From the NCBI RefSeq assembly GCF_004793475.1, contig NZ_SRYZ01000027.1:1-54330 (forward strand): 54,330 bases of DNA. Direction: 5' to 3'. The translations under genes and the position numbers were made by a program. The notes under the pieces were generated by a model that ran no database searches, was not told the origin of the DNA, and saw only the letters and a list, made by a program, of their open reading frames with translations. Within the stretch, counting starts at the first letter, position 1. Every line of letters begins with the position of its first letter. Below are positions 17,621 to 26,536 of this stretch, piece by piece. This DNA comes from Bacteroides muris (ex Afrizal et al. 2022). GTDB taxonomy: Bacteria > Bacteroidota > Bacteroidia > Bacteroidales > Bacteroidaceae.

Positions 17621-20146
17621 ATGGATCTAATCAGAAATACAATTGAAGGTTTACTGTACGATTTCCCAATTGAATTGATGGGGAATTACATCACAAAAGA
17701 TGACTCTATAGATATCAACGAGATACTGATAGACATCATAAAACGAAAGGATGTTTCATTTACTCAAACAGATATCTCGTTGCTTTCTGAAGTGATTAAT
17801 GATACATGGTGTACGGATGCTGAATTTGGTATTAGTCCGGAAACATCCTCTTTGACTAATCGCATTTTATTATTGATGACAGAATTCTCAAAGCATGTGC
17901 TTAATCTTGCCGGTCTGCACAATCCTACTGTTCGATTCAACGAATTGTTGAGATGGCGTACTCTTTCGCTTAAGGTGGGTGAGGATATATTGGTTCTTCC
18001 ATTGCTTGCACGGTATGATACGCTATGCCGTATCAAAAGAAAACGCTTTTTGTGGCCGATGGTACTTGAACACGACAATCTGAGACTTAATGCGATTCTT
18101 GATGAAGAGTTGTCTGACACACATTCGCATATCAATGCAGCCACCGATGTGTTCGAATTCAATTGGCTGAGATTAATGAACATGCCGGGACGAAAAAAGG
18201 ACAAAGGAACTTTTTGGATATCAAGTGCAAAGAAAGACTACGACCTCATAAGCAGAGCGAGTAACAACCATTATCCACTTCCTTGTTGGGCGGTGATTGC
18301 CGCTACTGTTCGAGCAATGCTATGGGCGTCAGTTACCGAGAATGAGGACGCTTGTCCCATTACCCGCGTTATGGTTGAAGAGATGCTTGAGTCTGAAGAT
18401 TCGATTTATAATAAATTGGAATCACTAAATCCTCTCATTGCTACATTTTTAGAGAACGCCCTTGAAACGAGTAATGGAATAAAGATAGATTATGCTATTG
18501 ATGCACGGGATTTTATCAGCGATGTCCCTTCTTCTCCTTATTTGGTACATCATGGTGAGAGAAATTTCCTTTATCAATGGTTTAAAAGTTTTTTCGATAA
18601 CGAACATGGGGCAAGAGAGAATGCGGATCTTATGCTTCTCTATCTGATAATTAAATGCAAAGTGCGTCGAGAATTTGTACAAACCAATAACCTCAGGGGT
18701 TTTGTGAATTTTCAAGATTATGACCATGAAAAGGTTTCGACTTTGGACACAGAAGAAGAAAAATGGGAAAAAGCTTTTAGGGAGATTACCTATAGATATG
18801 CTGTGCAGACTTCTTGCGGAGACAAAAAGAGATTCAATCTTGAAGCGCGAGTTACCCCAAATAACATAAGAAGCGTGCGTAAGATGAATTATAGGCAAGC
18901 CATATTTGGAGATTCCGATTTCCTTCAACGTAATGACAATCCATCTATAACCTTAATCGCTCATTTTATAAAGGGGGTAGATAAACAGAAGAATGAATTC
19001 ACATGTCGACATGCTGATTTACGGAAAACACTAAAAAAACAAATGAACCAAATCATTAATAGAATTGGAGAGTATTCTATGGGTAATGGTCCACATTTGA
19101 TAGGACTTGACGCAGCCGGTTCGGAACTCGGATGTCCACCTGAAGTGTTCGCCCCTTTTTTTCGTTATGCAAAATTACACGGATTGACCAACTTTACCTA
19201 CCATGTCGGAGAGGACTTCTATGATGTTGTGGATGGACTGAGAGCAGTGGACGAAACGATACATTTCATGAATTATTCCGCAGGATGCCGTATCGGTCAT
19301 GCACTGGCTTTGGGAGTAAATCCATTTGATTTTTATGAAGAACGACATCATTATATCATTATTCCAAAACAAACACTGCTTGACAATCTTGTGTGGCTTA
19401 AATACACAGCTGCATCCAACAATATAAGCCTTAACCCCGAGACTCTCTTACTGATTGATTGTCAGTTTTCCATATTATCTTCGGAGCTTGGTTATTCGAC
19501 AATTTCATCTGACATGAACGACTATCAACAAAGCATGAATATGCGAGGTGATTGGATAGACAATTCTGAAGAGCCTAAGGATATTGGAGGTTGTTATTTC
19601 AAATGGTCTCCAATAACTTCTGCAGCTGTTGCTCCACAGAGAGTATTTAATTTATGGAAGCATTATAATCATTCAGAATGTTGCAATCGAAATGGAAAAA
19701 AAGTGACGGTGATTCAAGTTCCTCTTTCATTTGCTACTGATGTCGCCAAAGTACAAGAGTCCATTCTTTGGAATTTAGAGAAGCAGGGAATAGTGATTGA
19801 AACCAATCCGACATCCAATCTGCGGATAGGTCGATTCAATAGATACGATCAGCATCCAATCTTCCATTTCCATTCCATAGATGAAAAAGAGGGGAATCAT
19901 TCAATGTTGGTTAGCATCAACACGGATGACAAGGGAATATTCTACACTTCACTCAAAAATGAATTTTCATTATTAGCTATAGCATTGCGAAAAGAAAGAA
20001 ATGCTGATGGGACTCTGAAGTGGAGTGATTTGCAAATAGAAAACTATTTAAAGCGTATAGTTCATTATGGCAATATTTCACGGTTCCGACAAACGTATAT
20101 TCCTTCGGGGGAGGAAGTAGAGTTTGAATCAGTCCATAACCACTAA
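17621..20146 (+). CDS. rdrB: RADAR adenosine deaminase RdrB
   Basis: This 841-residue protein carries the zinc-binding set of adenosine deaminases spread over an enlarged fold: DTHSH (His168, His170), then in order HVGED, IGHALALG, and SINTDDKG near the C-terminus. Ordinary adenosine deaminases have about 330-350 residues; the extra insertions fit RdrB, which forms large cage-like assemblies. RADAR was described as editing adenosine in RNA and later as deaminating ATP or dATP to inosine nucleotides during infection. It follows rdrA by 60 bases on the same strand and shares its low GC. No third RADAR gene is seen nearby. Confidence 0.88.
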   Translation: MDLIRNTIEGLLYDFPIELMGNYITKDDSIDINEILIDIIKRKDVSFTQTDISLLSEVINDTWCTDAEFGISPETSSLTNRILLLMTEFSKHVLNLAGLHNPTVRFNELLRWRTLSLKVGEDILVLPLLARYDTLCRIKRKRFLWPMVLEHDNLRLNAILDEELSDTHSHINAATDVFEFNWLRLMNMPGRKKDKGTFWISSAKKDYDLISRASNNHYPLPCWAVIAATVRAMLWASVTENEDACPITRVMVEEMLESEDSIYNKLESLNPLIATFLENALETSNGIKIDYAIDARDFISDVPSSPYLVHHGERNFLYQWFKSFFDNEHGARENADLMLLYLIIKCKVRREFVQTNNLRGFVNFQDYDHEKVSTLDTEEEKWEKAFREITYRYAVQTSCGDKKRFNLEARVTPNNIRSVRKMNYRQAIFGDSDFLQRNDNPSITLIAHFIKGVDKQKNEFTCRHADLRKTLKKQMNQIINRIGEYSMGNGPHLIGLDAAGSELGCPPEVFAPFFRYAKLHGLTNFTYHVGEDFYDVVDGLRAVDETIHFMNYSAGCRIGHALALGVNPFDFYEERHHYIIIPKQTLLDNLVWLKYTAASNNISLNPETLLLIDCQFSILSSELGYSTISSDMNDYQQSMNMRGDWIDNSEEPKDIGGCYFKWSPITSAAVAPQRVFNLWKHYNHSECCNRNGKKVTVIQVPLSFATDVAKVQESILWNLEKQGIVIETNPTSNLRIGRFNRYDQHPIFHFHSIDEKEGNHSMLVSINTDDKGIFYTSLKNEFSLLAIALRKERNADGTLKWSDLQIENYLKRIVHYGNISRFRQTYIPSGEEVEFESVHNH

Positions 20147-20391
20147 ACTGAGTTCTTGCAGAATAAGTTCATGGTCGAGGAACTGGACGGCATAAATATA
20201 CCTATGTTACAGTGAAAAGGCAATGAACCGTCATTGCGGCGTCTTAAGAGTGTCCTGTCGGACATCTTGGTAAGCAGGCGCATACCTTTTGAATACACTA
20301 TCTCACTGTCGGACAAATTATGTATGGCAGGAGTCAGTAACTTTTCAATGTTGGTTACTTTGGTAAAAATGTTATGCTTATTACTATTCAA
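20143..20391 (-). pseudogene. Possible helix-turn-helix protein remnant next to rdrB
   Basis: The minus-strand frame contains LLTKMSDRTLLRRRNDGSLP, resembling the HTH_17/excisionase-like domains of small Bacteroides regulators. The expected flanking parts are short or absent. It overlaps the rdrB stop by four bases, so it may mark the place where the RADAR segment joined older element sequence. Only the motif supports it. Confidence 0.3.
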
Positions 20392-20429
20392 ATTATAGTT
20401 GATATATATTGTTTGCTACTAGTCTAACA

Positions 20430-20463
20430 GACATCTGATGACATATAGCGCCATCTAATGACA
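20430..20463. promoter_or_regulatory. Motif upstream of traE shared with the parA side
   Basis: GACATCT, GATGACATA, GCCATCT and AATGACA follow one another at about 10-base steps. The order and spacing resemble 5201-5230. Common regulation of the two transfer operons is an inference. Confidence 0.35.
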
Positions 20464-20541
20464 CCGCTGAACCATAGCTTGTTAACCCCATTTATCTTCG
20501 CCGTCGAATTCAAATTTATGTCTTACCCAAACGATTCGACA

Positions 20542-20838
20542 ATGAAGAGAAGAATCCTTTTTTCCATGGTGTGCGCGGTGATTGCTGCCCACGCTTTCGC
20601 GCAGGGCCAGGGCCTTGCCGGTATCAACGAGGCGACCAGCCTCATGACCTCGTATTTCGACCCCGCCACCAAGTTGTGCTACGCCATCGGCGCCGTGCTG
20701 GGACTGGTGGGCGGCATCAAGACCTACGGCAAGTTCTCCAGCGGAGACCCCGACACCTCGAAGACCGCCGCCAGTTGGTTCTTCGCGTGTATCTTCCTGA
20801 TCGTGGCCGCCACCATCCTGCGTTCCTTCTTCCTCTAA
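20542..20838 (+). CDS. traE: Conjugative transposon protein TraE (DUF4134)
   Basis: This 98-residue small membrane protein begins with a signal-like segment ending in AHAFAQ and has two further hydrophobic stretches (YAIGAVLGLVGGIKTY and WFFACIFLIVAATIL). The pattern fits DUF4134/TraE, the VirB2/VirB3-like pilin or inner-membrane part of the Bacteroidales mating channel. I chose the ATG at 20542 because it gives the usual short signal peptide. An in-frame ATG at 20518 adds eight residues. It opens the second transfer operon and traF follows four bases after the stop. Confidence 0.85.
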   Translation: MKRRILFSMVCAVIAAHAFAQGQGLAGINEATSLMTSYFDPATKLCYAIGAVLGLVGGIKTYGKFSSGDPDTSKTAASWFFACIFLIVAATILRSFFL

Positions 20839-20842
20839 AGGC

Positions 20843-21169
20843 ATGGAGTATCCGGTAAACAAAGGCGCGGGCAATTCCGTCGAGTTCAAGGGGCTCAAGT
20901 CGCAATACCTGTTCGTCTTCGCGGGCGGACTGACGGTGGTGCTCCTTGCGGTGGTCATCCTCTATCTGGCAGGCGTGGACCAGTGGATATGCATTCCTTT
21001 CGGAATCGTATCCGGCGGTCTGCTGGTATGGGTGACGTTCCGGCTGAACGCCCGTTACGGTGAACACGGGCTGATGAAGCTGCTGGCCGGGAAACGGCAC
21101 CCGCGCTACCTGATTCACCGCAAAAGAGTTTTCAGATTATTCACGAAAAGAAAGAAGAAACAACCATGA
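20843..21169 (+). CDS. traF: Conjugative transposon protein TraF (DUF4133)
   Basis: The 108-residue protein has two membrane segments at about 27-70 (LFVFAGGLTVVLLAVVILYL and FGIVSGGLLVWVTF) and a basic C-terminus. This is the VirB3-like layout. In Bacteroidales elements DUF4133 sits between traE and the large ATPase traG, as here. The stop overlaps the traG start by four bases. Confidence 0.87.
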   Translation: MEYPVNKGAGNSVEFKGLKSQYLFVFAGGLTVVLLAVVILYLAGVDQWICIPFGIVSGGLLVWVTFRLNARYGEHGLMKLLAGKRHPRYLIHRKRVFRLFTKRKKKQP

Positions 21170-23703
21170 GAAATGTATTGAAAGCGGAAACGCTGGAACG
21201 CAAGTTCCCCCTGCTGTCGGTGGAGAACGGCTGCATCGTGAGCAAGGATGCAGACCTGACCGTGGCTTTCGAGGTGGAGCTTCCCGAACTGTATACGGTG
21301 ACGGCGGACGAGTACGAGGCCATGCACGCCTCCTGGATAAAAGCCATAAAGGTACTGCCCGAACACAGCGTGGTGTGCAAGCAGGACTGGTTCGTCAAGG
21401 AGACCTACCGCCCGAAAACCGGCGGGGAGGAACAGAGCTTCCTTGCACGCAGCTACGAGCGGCACTTCAACGAAAGGCCCTTCCTGAACCACAGATGCTA
21501 CCTGTACCTGACGAAGACCACCCGTGAGCGCAACCGTCGGCAGAGTGACTTCAGCACCCTCTGCCGCGGCTTCCTGCTGCCCAGGGAGATAACCGACAAG
21601 GAGGCGGCGGAGCGTTTCCTTGAGGCGGTGGAACAGTTCGAGCGCATCATGAACGATTCCGGGCACGTAAGGCTGCGCCGCCTGGATACGGACGAGGTGA
21701 CCGGCACCAAAGAACATCCCGGACTGGTGGAGAAGTATTTTTCCCTCTCGCTGGAGGACGGGACCGCCGTGCTACAGGACATCTGCCTCAAGCCCGGGCG
21801 GATGCGTATCGGTGACAAGCGGCTCTGCCTGCATACCCTTTCGGACGCGGAGGACCTGCCGGGCAAGCTCTCCACCGACATGCGTTACGAGCGTATGTCC
21901 ACGGACCGGAGCGACTGCCGGCTGTCCTTTGCCGCCCCCGTGGGGCTGCTGCTGTCGTGCAACCATATCTATTCGCAATATGTGTTCATCGACAGCGCGC
22001 AGGAGATCCTGCAAATGATGGAGAAGAACTCGCGCAACATGCTCTCGCTGTCGAAATACAGCCGGAGCAACGCGGTGAACCAGGAGTGGACGGAAATGTA
22101 CCTGGATGAGGCGCACGCCAAAGGGCTGCTGCCCGTCAGGTGCCACTGCAACGTCATCGCCTGGGCCGAGGATGCGGACGAGTTCCGCCGTATCAGGAAC
22201 GATACGGGCAGCCAGCTCGCCATGATGGAATGTACGCCGAGGTACAACACCGTCGATACCCCGGTGCTCTACTGGGCGGGCATCCCCGGCAATGCGGGCG
22301 ACTTTCCCGCCGAAGAGTCGTTCTACACCTTTCTGGAGCAGGCGGTCTGCCTCTTTGCCGGGGAGACCAATTACCGGAACTCGCCCAGCCCGTTCGGTAT
22401 CCGCATGGCGGACCGGCAGAACGGCATCCCGGTGCATGTGGACATTTCCGACCTTCCGATGAAGCGCGGCATCATCACCAACCGCAACAAATTTATCCTG
22501 GGGCCAAGCGGAAGCGGCAAGTCCTTTTTTACCAACCATCTGGTGCGCAACTATTACGAGCAGGGCACGCATATCCTGCTGGTGGACACGGGAAACAGCT
22601 ACCAGGGGCTGTGCCGCATGATCCATGACCGTACCCAGGGAGAGGACGGGATATACATCACGTACGAGGAAGACAACCCGATATCCTTCAACCCGTTCTA
22701 CACCGACTCCGGACAGTTCGACGTGGAGAAGCGCGAGAGCATCAAGACCCTGATACTGACCTTGTGGAAACGGGAGGACGAGGCTCCCACACGTGCGGAG
22801 GAGGTGGCGCTGTCGGGCGCGGTGAACGCCTATATCCGGAAAATATCGGGGGACCGGAGCGTCAGGCCGGACTTCAACGGATTCTACGAGTTCGTGTCGG
22901 TTGACTACCGCCGGATGATTGAGGAGAAGAGGGTACGTGAGAAGGATTTCGACATTGACGGCTTCCTGAACGTGCTGGAACCTTTCTACCGGGGAGGCGA
23001 CTACGACTTCCTGCTGAACTCCGACAAGGAGCTGGACCTGACAAACAAGCGGTTCATCGTGTTCGAGCTGGACAACATCGGCAGTAACAAGGTGCTGCTT
23101 CCGGTGGTGACGCTGATCATCATGGAAACCTTCATCGCCAAGATGCGCAGGCTGAAAGGTGTCCGTAAGATGATACTGATAGAAGAATGCTGGAAAGCGC
23201 TGATGTCCGCCAACATGAGTGAGTATATCAAGTACCTTTTCAAGACCGTCCGGAAATATTTCGGCGAGGCGGTGGTGGTGACGCAGGAGGTGGACGACAT
23301 CATCTCGTCCCCGATTGTGAAGGAGGCCATTATCAACAACTCCGACTGCAAGATACTGCTGGACCAGCGGAAATACATGAACAAGTTCGAGCATATCCAG
23401 CGGCTGCTCGGCCTGACCGACAAGGAGAAGGGGCAGATTCTCTCCATCAACCAGGCGAACCATCCCGGACGTTCCTACCGGGAGGTGTGGATCGGGCTGG
23501 GCGGTACCCATTCGGCGGTGTATGCCACGGAAGTGAGCGAGGAAGAGTATTTCACGTTCTCGACGGAAGAGTCCGAGAAGCTGGAAGTGCAGCGGTTGGC
23601 GGAAGAATCCGGAGGAGACCTGGAGGCTGCCGTCAGACGGATGGCGGAGAAGAGACGGGAAGAACAGAGACAAACATCAACCTTCAAACAAGAACGATTA
23701 TGA
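21166..23703 (+). CDS. traG: Conjugation ATPase TraG (VirB4 family)
   Basis: TraG is the large cytoplasmic ATPase that energises assembly of the type IV secretion channel. The 845-residue protein has an N-terminal VirB4-like domain, Walker A GPSGSGKSFF at about 446, and Walker B MILIEECW near 668. The later VVVTQEVDDI and ILLDQ stretches are typical of the family. Length is normal. It is coupled to traF upstream and to the DUF3876 lipoprotein downstream by ATGA overlaps. It is distinct from the coupling protein at 1171-3204, which some sources also call TraG. Confidence 0.94.
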   Translation: MRNVLKAETLERKFPLLSVENGCIVSKDADLTVAFEVELPELYTVTADEYEAMHASWIKAIKVLPEHSVVCKQDWFVKETYRPKTGGEEQSFLARSYERHFNERPFLNHRCYLYLTKTTRERNRRQSDFSTLCRGFLLPREITDKEAAERFLEAVEQFERIMNDSGHVRLRRLDTDEVTGTKEHPGLVEKYFSLSLEDGTAVLQDICLKPGRMRIGDKRLCLHTLSDAEDLPGKLSTDMRYERMSTDRSDCRLSFAAPVGLLLSCNHIYSQYVFIDSAQEILQMMEKNSRNMLSLSKYSRSNAVNQEWTEMYLDEAHAKGLLPVRCHCNVIAWAEDADEFRRIRNDTGSQLAMMECTPRYNTVDTPVLYWAGIPGNAGDFPAEESFYTFLEQAVCLFAGETNYRNSPSPFGIRMADRQNGIPVHVDISDLPMKRGIITNRNKFILGPSGSGKSFFTNHLVRNYYEQGTHILLVDTGNSYQGLCRMIHDRTQGEDGIYITYEEDNPISFNPFYTDSGQFDVEKRESIKTLILTLWKREDEAPTRAEEVALSGAVNAYIRKISGDRSVRPDFNGFYEFVSVDYRRMIEEKRVREKDFDIDGFLNVLEPFYRGGDYDFLLNSDKELDLTNKRFIVFELDNIGSNKVLLPVVTLIIMETFIAKMRRLKGVRKMILIEECWKALMSANMSEYIKYLFKTVRKYFGEAVVVTQEVDDIISSPIVKEAIINNSDCKILLDQRKYMNKFEHIQRLLGLTDKEKGQILSINQANHPGRSYREVWIGLGGTHSAVYATEVSEEEYFTFSTEESEKLEVQRLAEESGGDLEAAVRRMAEKRREEQRQTSTFKQERL

Positions 23704-24056
23704 GAAACAGACCCTTTGTGAAACTGGCGGTGTGCCTGATAAGCATGGCCGCCCTGATATTGCAGAGCTGCTCGGAGAACGGTACCGACCGTGACAAGCT
23801 TTGCGGCTCGTGGACCAGTGTGGAAGGCAAGCCGGACGTGCTGGTATATAAGGAAGGAGAAGCCTACAAGGTGACGGTATTCGCCCGCAGCGGCAAGACA
23901 CGCGTGCTGAAACCGAAGACCTACCTGCTGGTGGAGGAGAACGGCAACCTGTTCATCAACACGGGCTACCGCATCGATGTGTCCTACAACGAGGCGACGG
24001 ACGTACTGACTTTCTCCCCCAACGGGGACTATGTACGCAAGGAGGAACGCCCATGA
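23700..24056 (+). CDS. DUF3876 lipoprotein of the tra operon
   Basis: The 118-residue protein starts with a lipoprotein signal (hydrophobic run then LILQSC, Cys near 24). The mature part resembles DUF3876, a small beta-rich domain (LCGSWTSVEGKPDVLVYKEG). It would be anchored to the outer membrane. Position between traG and traI corresponds to traH of CTnDOT-like elements, but I keep the symbol empty because I am not sure the names match. ATGA overlap with traG and a 4-base overlap with traI indicate translational coupling. Confidence 0.75.
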   Translation: MRNRPFVKLAVCLISMAALILQSCSENGTDRDKLCGSWTSVEGKPDVLVYKEGEAYKVTVFARSGKTRVLKPKTYLLVEENGNLFINTGYRIDVSYNEATDVLTFSPNGDYVRKEERP

Positions 24057-24682
24057 GAGCGAAGTCACTCCTGATAGGGACCGTGTTCGCCTTGTGCGGT
24101 ACCGCTGCGGACGCGCAATGGGTGGTGACCGACCCCGGCAACCTTGCCCAAAGCATCATCAACATGTCGGACAACATCGCCCACACCTCCAAGACCGCCG
24201 TGAATACGGCCGAGAGTTTCGCCGAGACGGTGAAAATCTACGAGCAGGCGAAGAGGTATTACGACCAGCTCAAAGCGGTGAACAACCTGATACAGGACGC
24301 CCGCAAGGTGCGCGACATCATCCTTATGGTGGGCGACGTGTCGGACATCTACGTGACCAACTTCGGGAAGATGATGAACGACGGGAACTTCTCGCCCCGT
24401 GAGCTGGATGCCATCGCCTTCGGTTACGCCCGGCTGCTGGAGGAGAGCAACGGCGTGTTGCAGGACCTCAGGCAGGTCATCAACGTGAGCACGCTCTCCA
24501 TGACCGACAAGGACCGTATGGACGTGGTGGACCGCTGCTACTACGAGATGCGCCGCTACCGCAACCTGGTGAGCTACTATACGAACAAGAACATTGCCGT
24601 GAGCTATCTCAGGGCCAGGAAGAAGAACGACCTGGACCGCGTGATGCGGCTCTACGGGGATGAAACCTCCAAATACTGGTAG
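24053..24682 (+). CDS. traI: Conjugative transposon protein TraI (DUF4141)
   Basis: The 209-residue protein begins with a signal peptide (LLIGTVFALCGTAADAQ) and continues as a mostly helical periplasmic protein with VVTDPGNLAQSIINM and coiled segments. This matches DUF4141/TraI, a VirB5-like component by position. It follows the DUF3876 gene with overlap and precedes traJ by three bases. Confidence 0.88.
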   Translation: MRAKSLLIGTVFALCGTAADAQWVVTDPGNLAQSIINMSDNIAHTSKTAVNTAESFAETVKIYEQAKRYYDQLKAVNNLIQDARKVRDIILMVGDVSDIYVTNFGKMMNDGNFSPRELDAIAFGYARLLEESNGVLQDLRQVINVSTLSMTDKDRMDVVDRCYYEMRRYRNLVSYYTNKNIAVSYLRARKKNDLDRVMRLYGDETSKYW

Positions 24683-24685
24683 CCT

Positions 24686-25699
24686 ATGGTACTTTTGTCG
24701 ATAGATTTCGCCAACCTGCATACCATACTGGAGACCCTGTATGGAGAAATGATGCCCCTTTGCGAGGAGATGATGGACGTGGGCAAGGGGCTTGCCGGAC
24801 TGGGGGCGCTCTTCTATGTCGCCGTCCGCGTGTGGCAGTCGATGGCGCGCGCCGAGCCGGTAGACGTGTATCCGCTGCTCCGTCCCTTTGCCATCGGCAT
24901 CTGCATCCTGCTCTTTCCCACACTGGTGCTCGGCACGCTGAACAGTGTGCTCAGCCCCATCGTGCAGGGCACGCACAAGATGCTGGAGGGGCAGACGCTG
25001 GACATGGAACAGTACCGTGCCCAGAAGGAGGAGCTGGAACGGGAAGCCATGCTGCGCAATCCCGAGACCGCCCACCTGGTGAGCGACGAGGAGTTCGACC
25101 GACAGCTGGACGAGCTGGGCTGGTCACCCACGGACGCCGCCTCGCGGCTGGGCATGTACGTGGAAGTGGGGATGTACAATCTGGAGAAAAAAATCCGTGA
25201 TGCGTTCCGCAGCCTGCTGGAACTGATATTCGCGGCGGCATCGCTGCTGATAGACACCGTACGGACCTTTTTCCTGGTCGTGCTCTCCATACTGGGCCCT
25301 GTGGCGTTCGCCTTCAGCGTGTGGGACGGCTTCCAGTCCACGCTCGGGCAGTGGTTCACAAGGTATATCTCCGTCTATCTGTGGCTTCCGGTGAGCGACC
25401 TGTTCAGCACCCTGCTCGCCAAGCTCCAGGTGCTGATGCTCCGGAATGACATCCAGGAGTTGCAGGGCAATCCCGACTACTCGATAGACAACTCCAACAG
25501 CGTGTACATAATTTTTATGCTGATAGGGATTATCGGGTACTTCACCGTCCCGACGGTGGCGGGCTGGATTGTGCAGGCGGGCGGTGCCGGAAATTTCAGC
25601 CGTAACCTGAACCGTACCGCCACGAAAGCGGGCAGTTTTGCTGCCGGGGTGGGCGGTTCCGTGCTGGGGAATATCGGAGGACGGCTGAGAGGAAAATAA
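24686..25699 (+). CDS. traJ: Conjugative transposon protein TraJ (VirB6-like)
   Basis: The 337-residue polytopic membrane protein has hydrophobic stretches at about 30-50, 70-90, 175-215, 225-245 and 270-300, and a Gly-rich end. This fits TraJ, the VirB6-like inner membrane channel part. It is followed by a 213-base gap with a 23-base tandem array, the only sizeable break in the operon apart from the one before traN. Confidence 0.9.
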   Translation: MVLLSIDFANLHTILETLYGEMMPLCEEMMDVGKGLAGLGALFYVAVRVWQSMARAEPVDVYPLLRPFAIGICILLFPTLVLGTLNSVLSPIVQGTHKMLEGQTLDMEQYRAQKEELEREAMLRNPETAHLVSDEEFDRQLDELGWSPTDAASRLGMYVEVGMYNLEKKIRDAFRSLLELIFAAASLLIDTVRTFFLVVLSILGPVAFAFSVWDGFQSTLGQWFTRYISVYLWLPVSDLFSTLLAKLQVLMLRNDIQELQGNPDYSIDNSNSVYIIFMLIGIIGYFTVPTVAGWIVQAGGAGNFSRNLNRTATKAGSFAAGVGGSVLGNIGGRLRGK

Positions 25700-25715
25700 C
25701 AGAGACCGGTTTGAG

Positions 25716-25853
25716 GGATGCGTATGCTGCATACGGCTACTAACGTATGCAGCCTGATACGACTAACGTTAGTAACCGTGCACTACTAACGTATGTAGCG
25801 ACCTGCTACTAACGTATGTAACAAGCCGTCACTAACGTATGTCGCCAAGAGCA
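25716..25853. repeat. Tandem array with exact 23-base period between traJ and traK
   Basis: Five copies start at 25739, 25762, 25785, 25808 and 25831. Each has the core ACTAACGT, usually ACTAACGTATGT, followed by 11 unlike bases. Copy 2 is a perfect palindrome, ACTAACGTTAGT. A sixth weak copy at 25716 keeps only CGTATGC, and CGTATG-ctg-CATACG is a small palindrome at 25721-25735. The constant phase of about two helical turns suggests a binding array for a dimeric protein. No open frame uses it. Confidence 0.8.
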
Positions 25854-25912
25854 CCATACATATCCCGCCGGAAGAAAGAAAAAATCAATCAATCCAAAGA
25901 AACGATTCATAC

Positions 25913-26536
25913 ATGGAATTCAAGTCATTGACCAACATTGAAAGCAGCTTCCGCCGCATCCGGCTGATGCTGGCGGTCTTCACCGGCTGCTGTGCGCTCG
26001 TCACCGGCTATGCGCTGTGGAGCTCGTACCGCTTCGCCGAGAGGCAGCGTGAGAAAATCTACGTGCTGGACGGCGGCAAGTCGCTGATGATGGCCCTCTC
26101 GCAGGACCTTTCACAGAACCGTCCCGCCGAGGCGAGGGAGCACGTGAGGCGCTTTCACGAGCTGTTCTTCTCGCTCTCGCCCCAGAAGGATGCCATCGGG
26201 CACAACATCAACCGCGCCCTGCAACTGGCGGACAAGAGTGCCTACCACTATTATGTGGACTTTGCCGAGAAGGGTTATTACAACCGGCTGATTTCGGGCA
26301 ACATCAACCAGGTGGTGCATGTGGACAGCGTGGTGTGCGATTTCGCCGTTTATCCTTACAAGGCAACAACGTATGCCCGCCAGATGATCATCAGGGAGAG
26401 CAACGTGACCGAGCGCAGCCTTGTCACCTCCTGCTCGCTCCAGAACACGGGGCGCTCGGACGACAATCCGAACGGGTTCATCATCGAGCAGTTCACCATC
26501 CTGGAGAACAAGGACATAAGGAGCACGGAGCGATGA
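25913..26536 (+). CDS. traK: Conjugative transposon protein TraK (VirB8-like position)
   Basis: The 207-residue protein has one N-terminal membrane anchor (LMLAVFTGCCALVTGYALW) and a soluble periplasmic domain. It matches the TraK family of Bacteroidales elements. The start ATG at 25913 follows an A-rich leader. Its stop overlaps traL by four bases. It may have its own promoter in the preceding gap, though no clear -7 element stands out. Confidence 0.9.
   Translation: MEFKSLTNIESSFRRIRLMLAVFTGCCALVTGYALWSSYRFAERQREKIYVLDGGKSLMMALSQDLSQNRPAEAREHVRRFHELFFSLSPQKDAIGHNINRALQLADKSAYHYYVDFAEKGYYNRLISGNINQVVHVDSVVCDFAVYPYKATTYARQMIIRESNVTERSLVTSCSLQNTGRSDDNPNGFIIEQFTILENKDIRSTER

Noticed and set aside
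20147..20541. A third RADAR gene after rdrB
   Set aside because: No plus-strand frame of useful length exists. Only the minus-strand helix-turn-helix remnant and the repeated motif were found.
21772..23673. Long minus-strand open frame opposite traG
   Set aside because: It is antisense to a well-supported VirB4-type gene in GC-rich DNA, and its product is rich in His, Arg, Val and Leu without any domain. The same applies to 28860-30218 and 24065-25075.
25739..25853. Possible CRISPR array
   Set aside because: The core is only 12 bases and the spacers are 11 bases. No cas genes are in the window. Copy 2 is palindromic, which fits a protein site.
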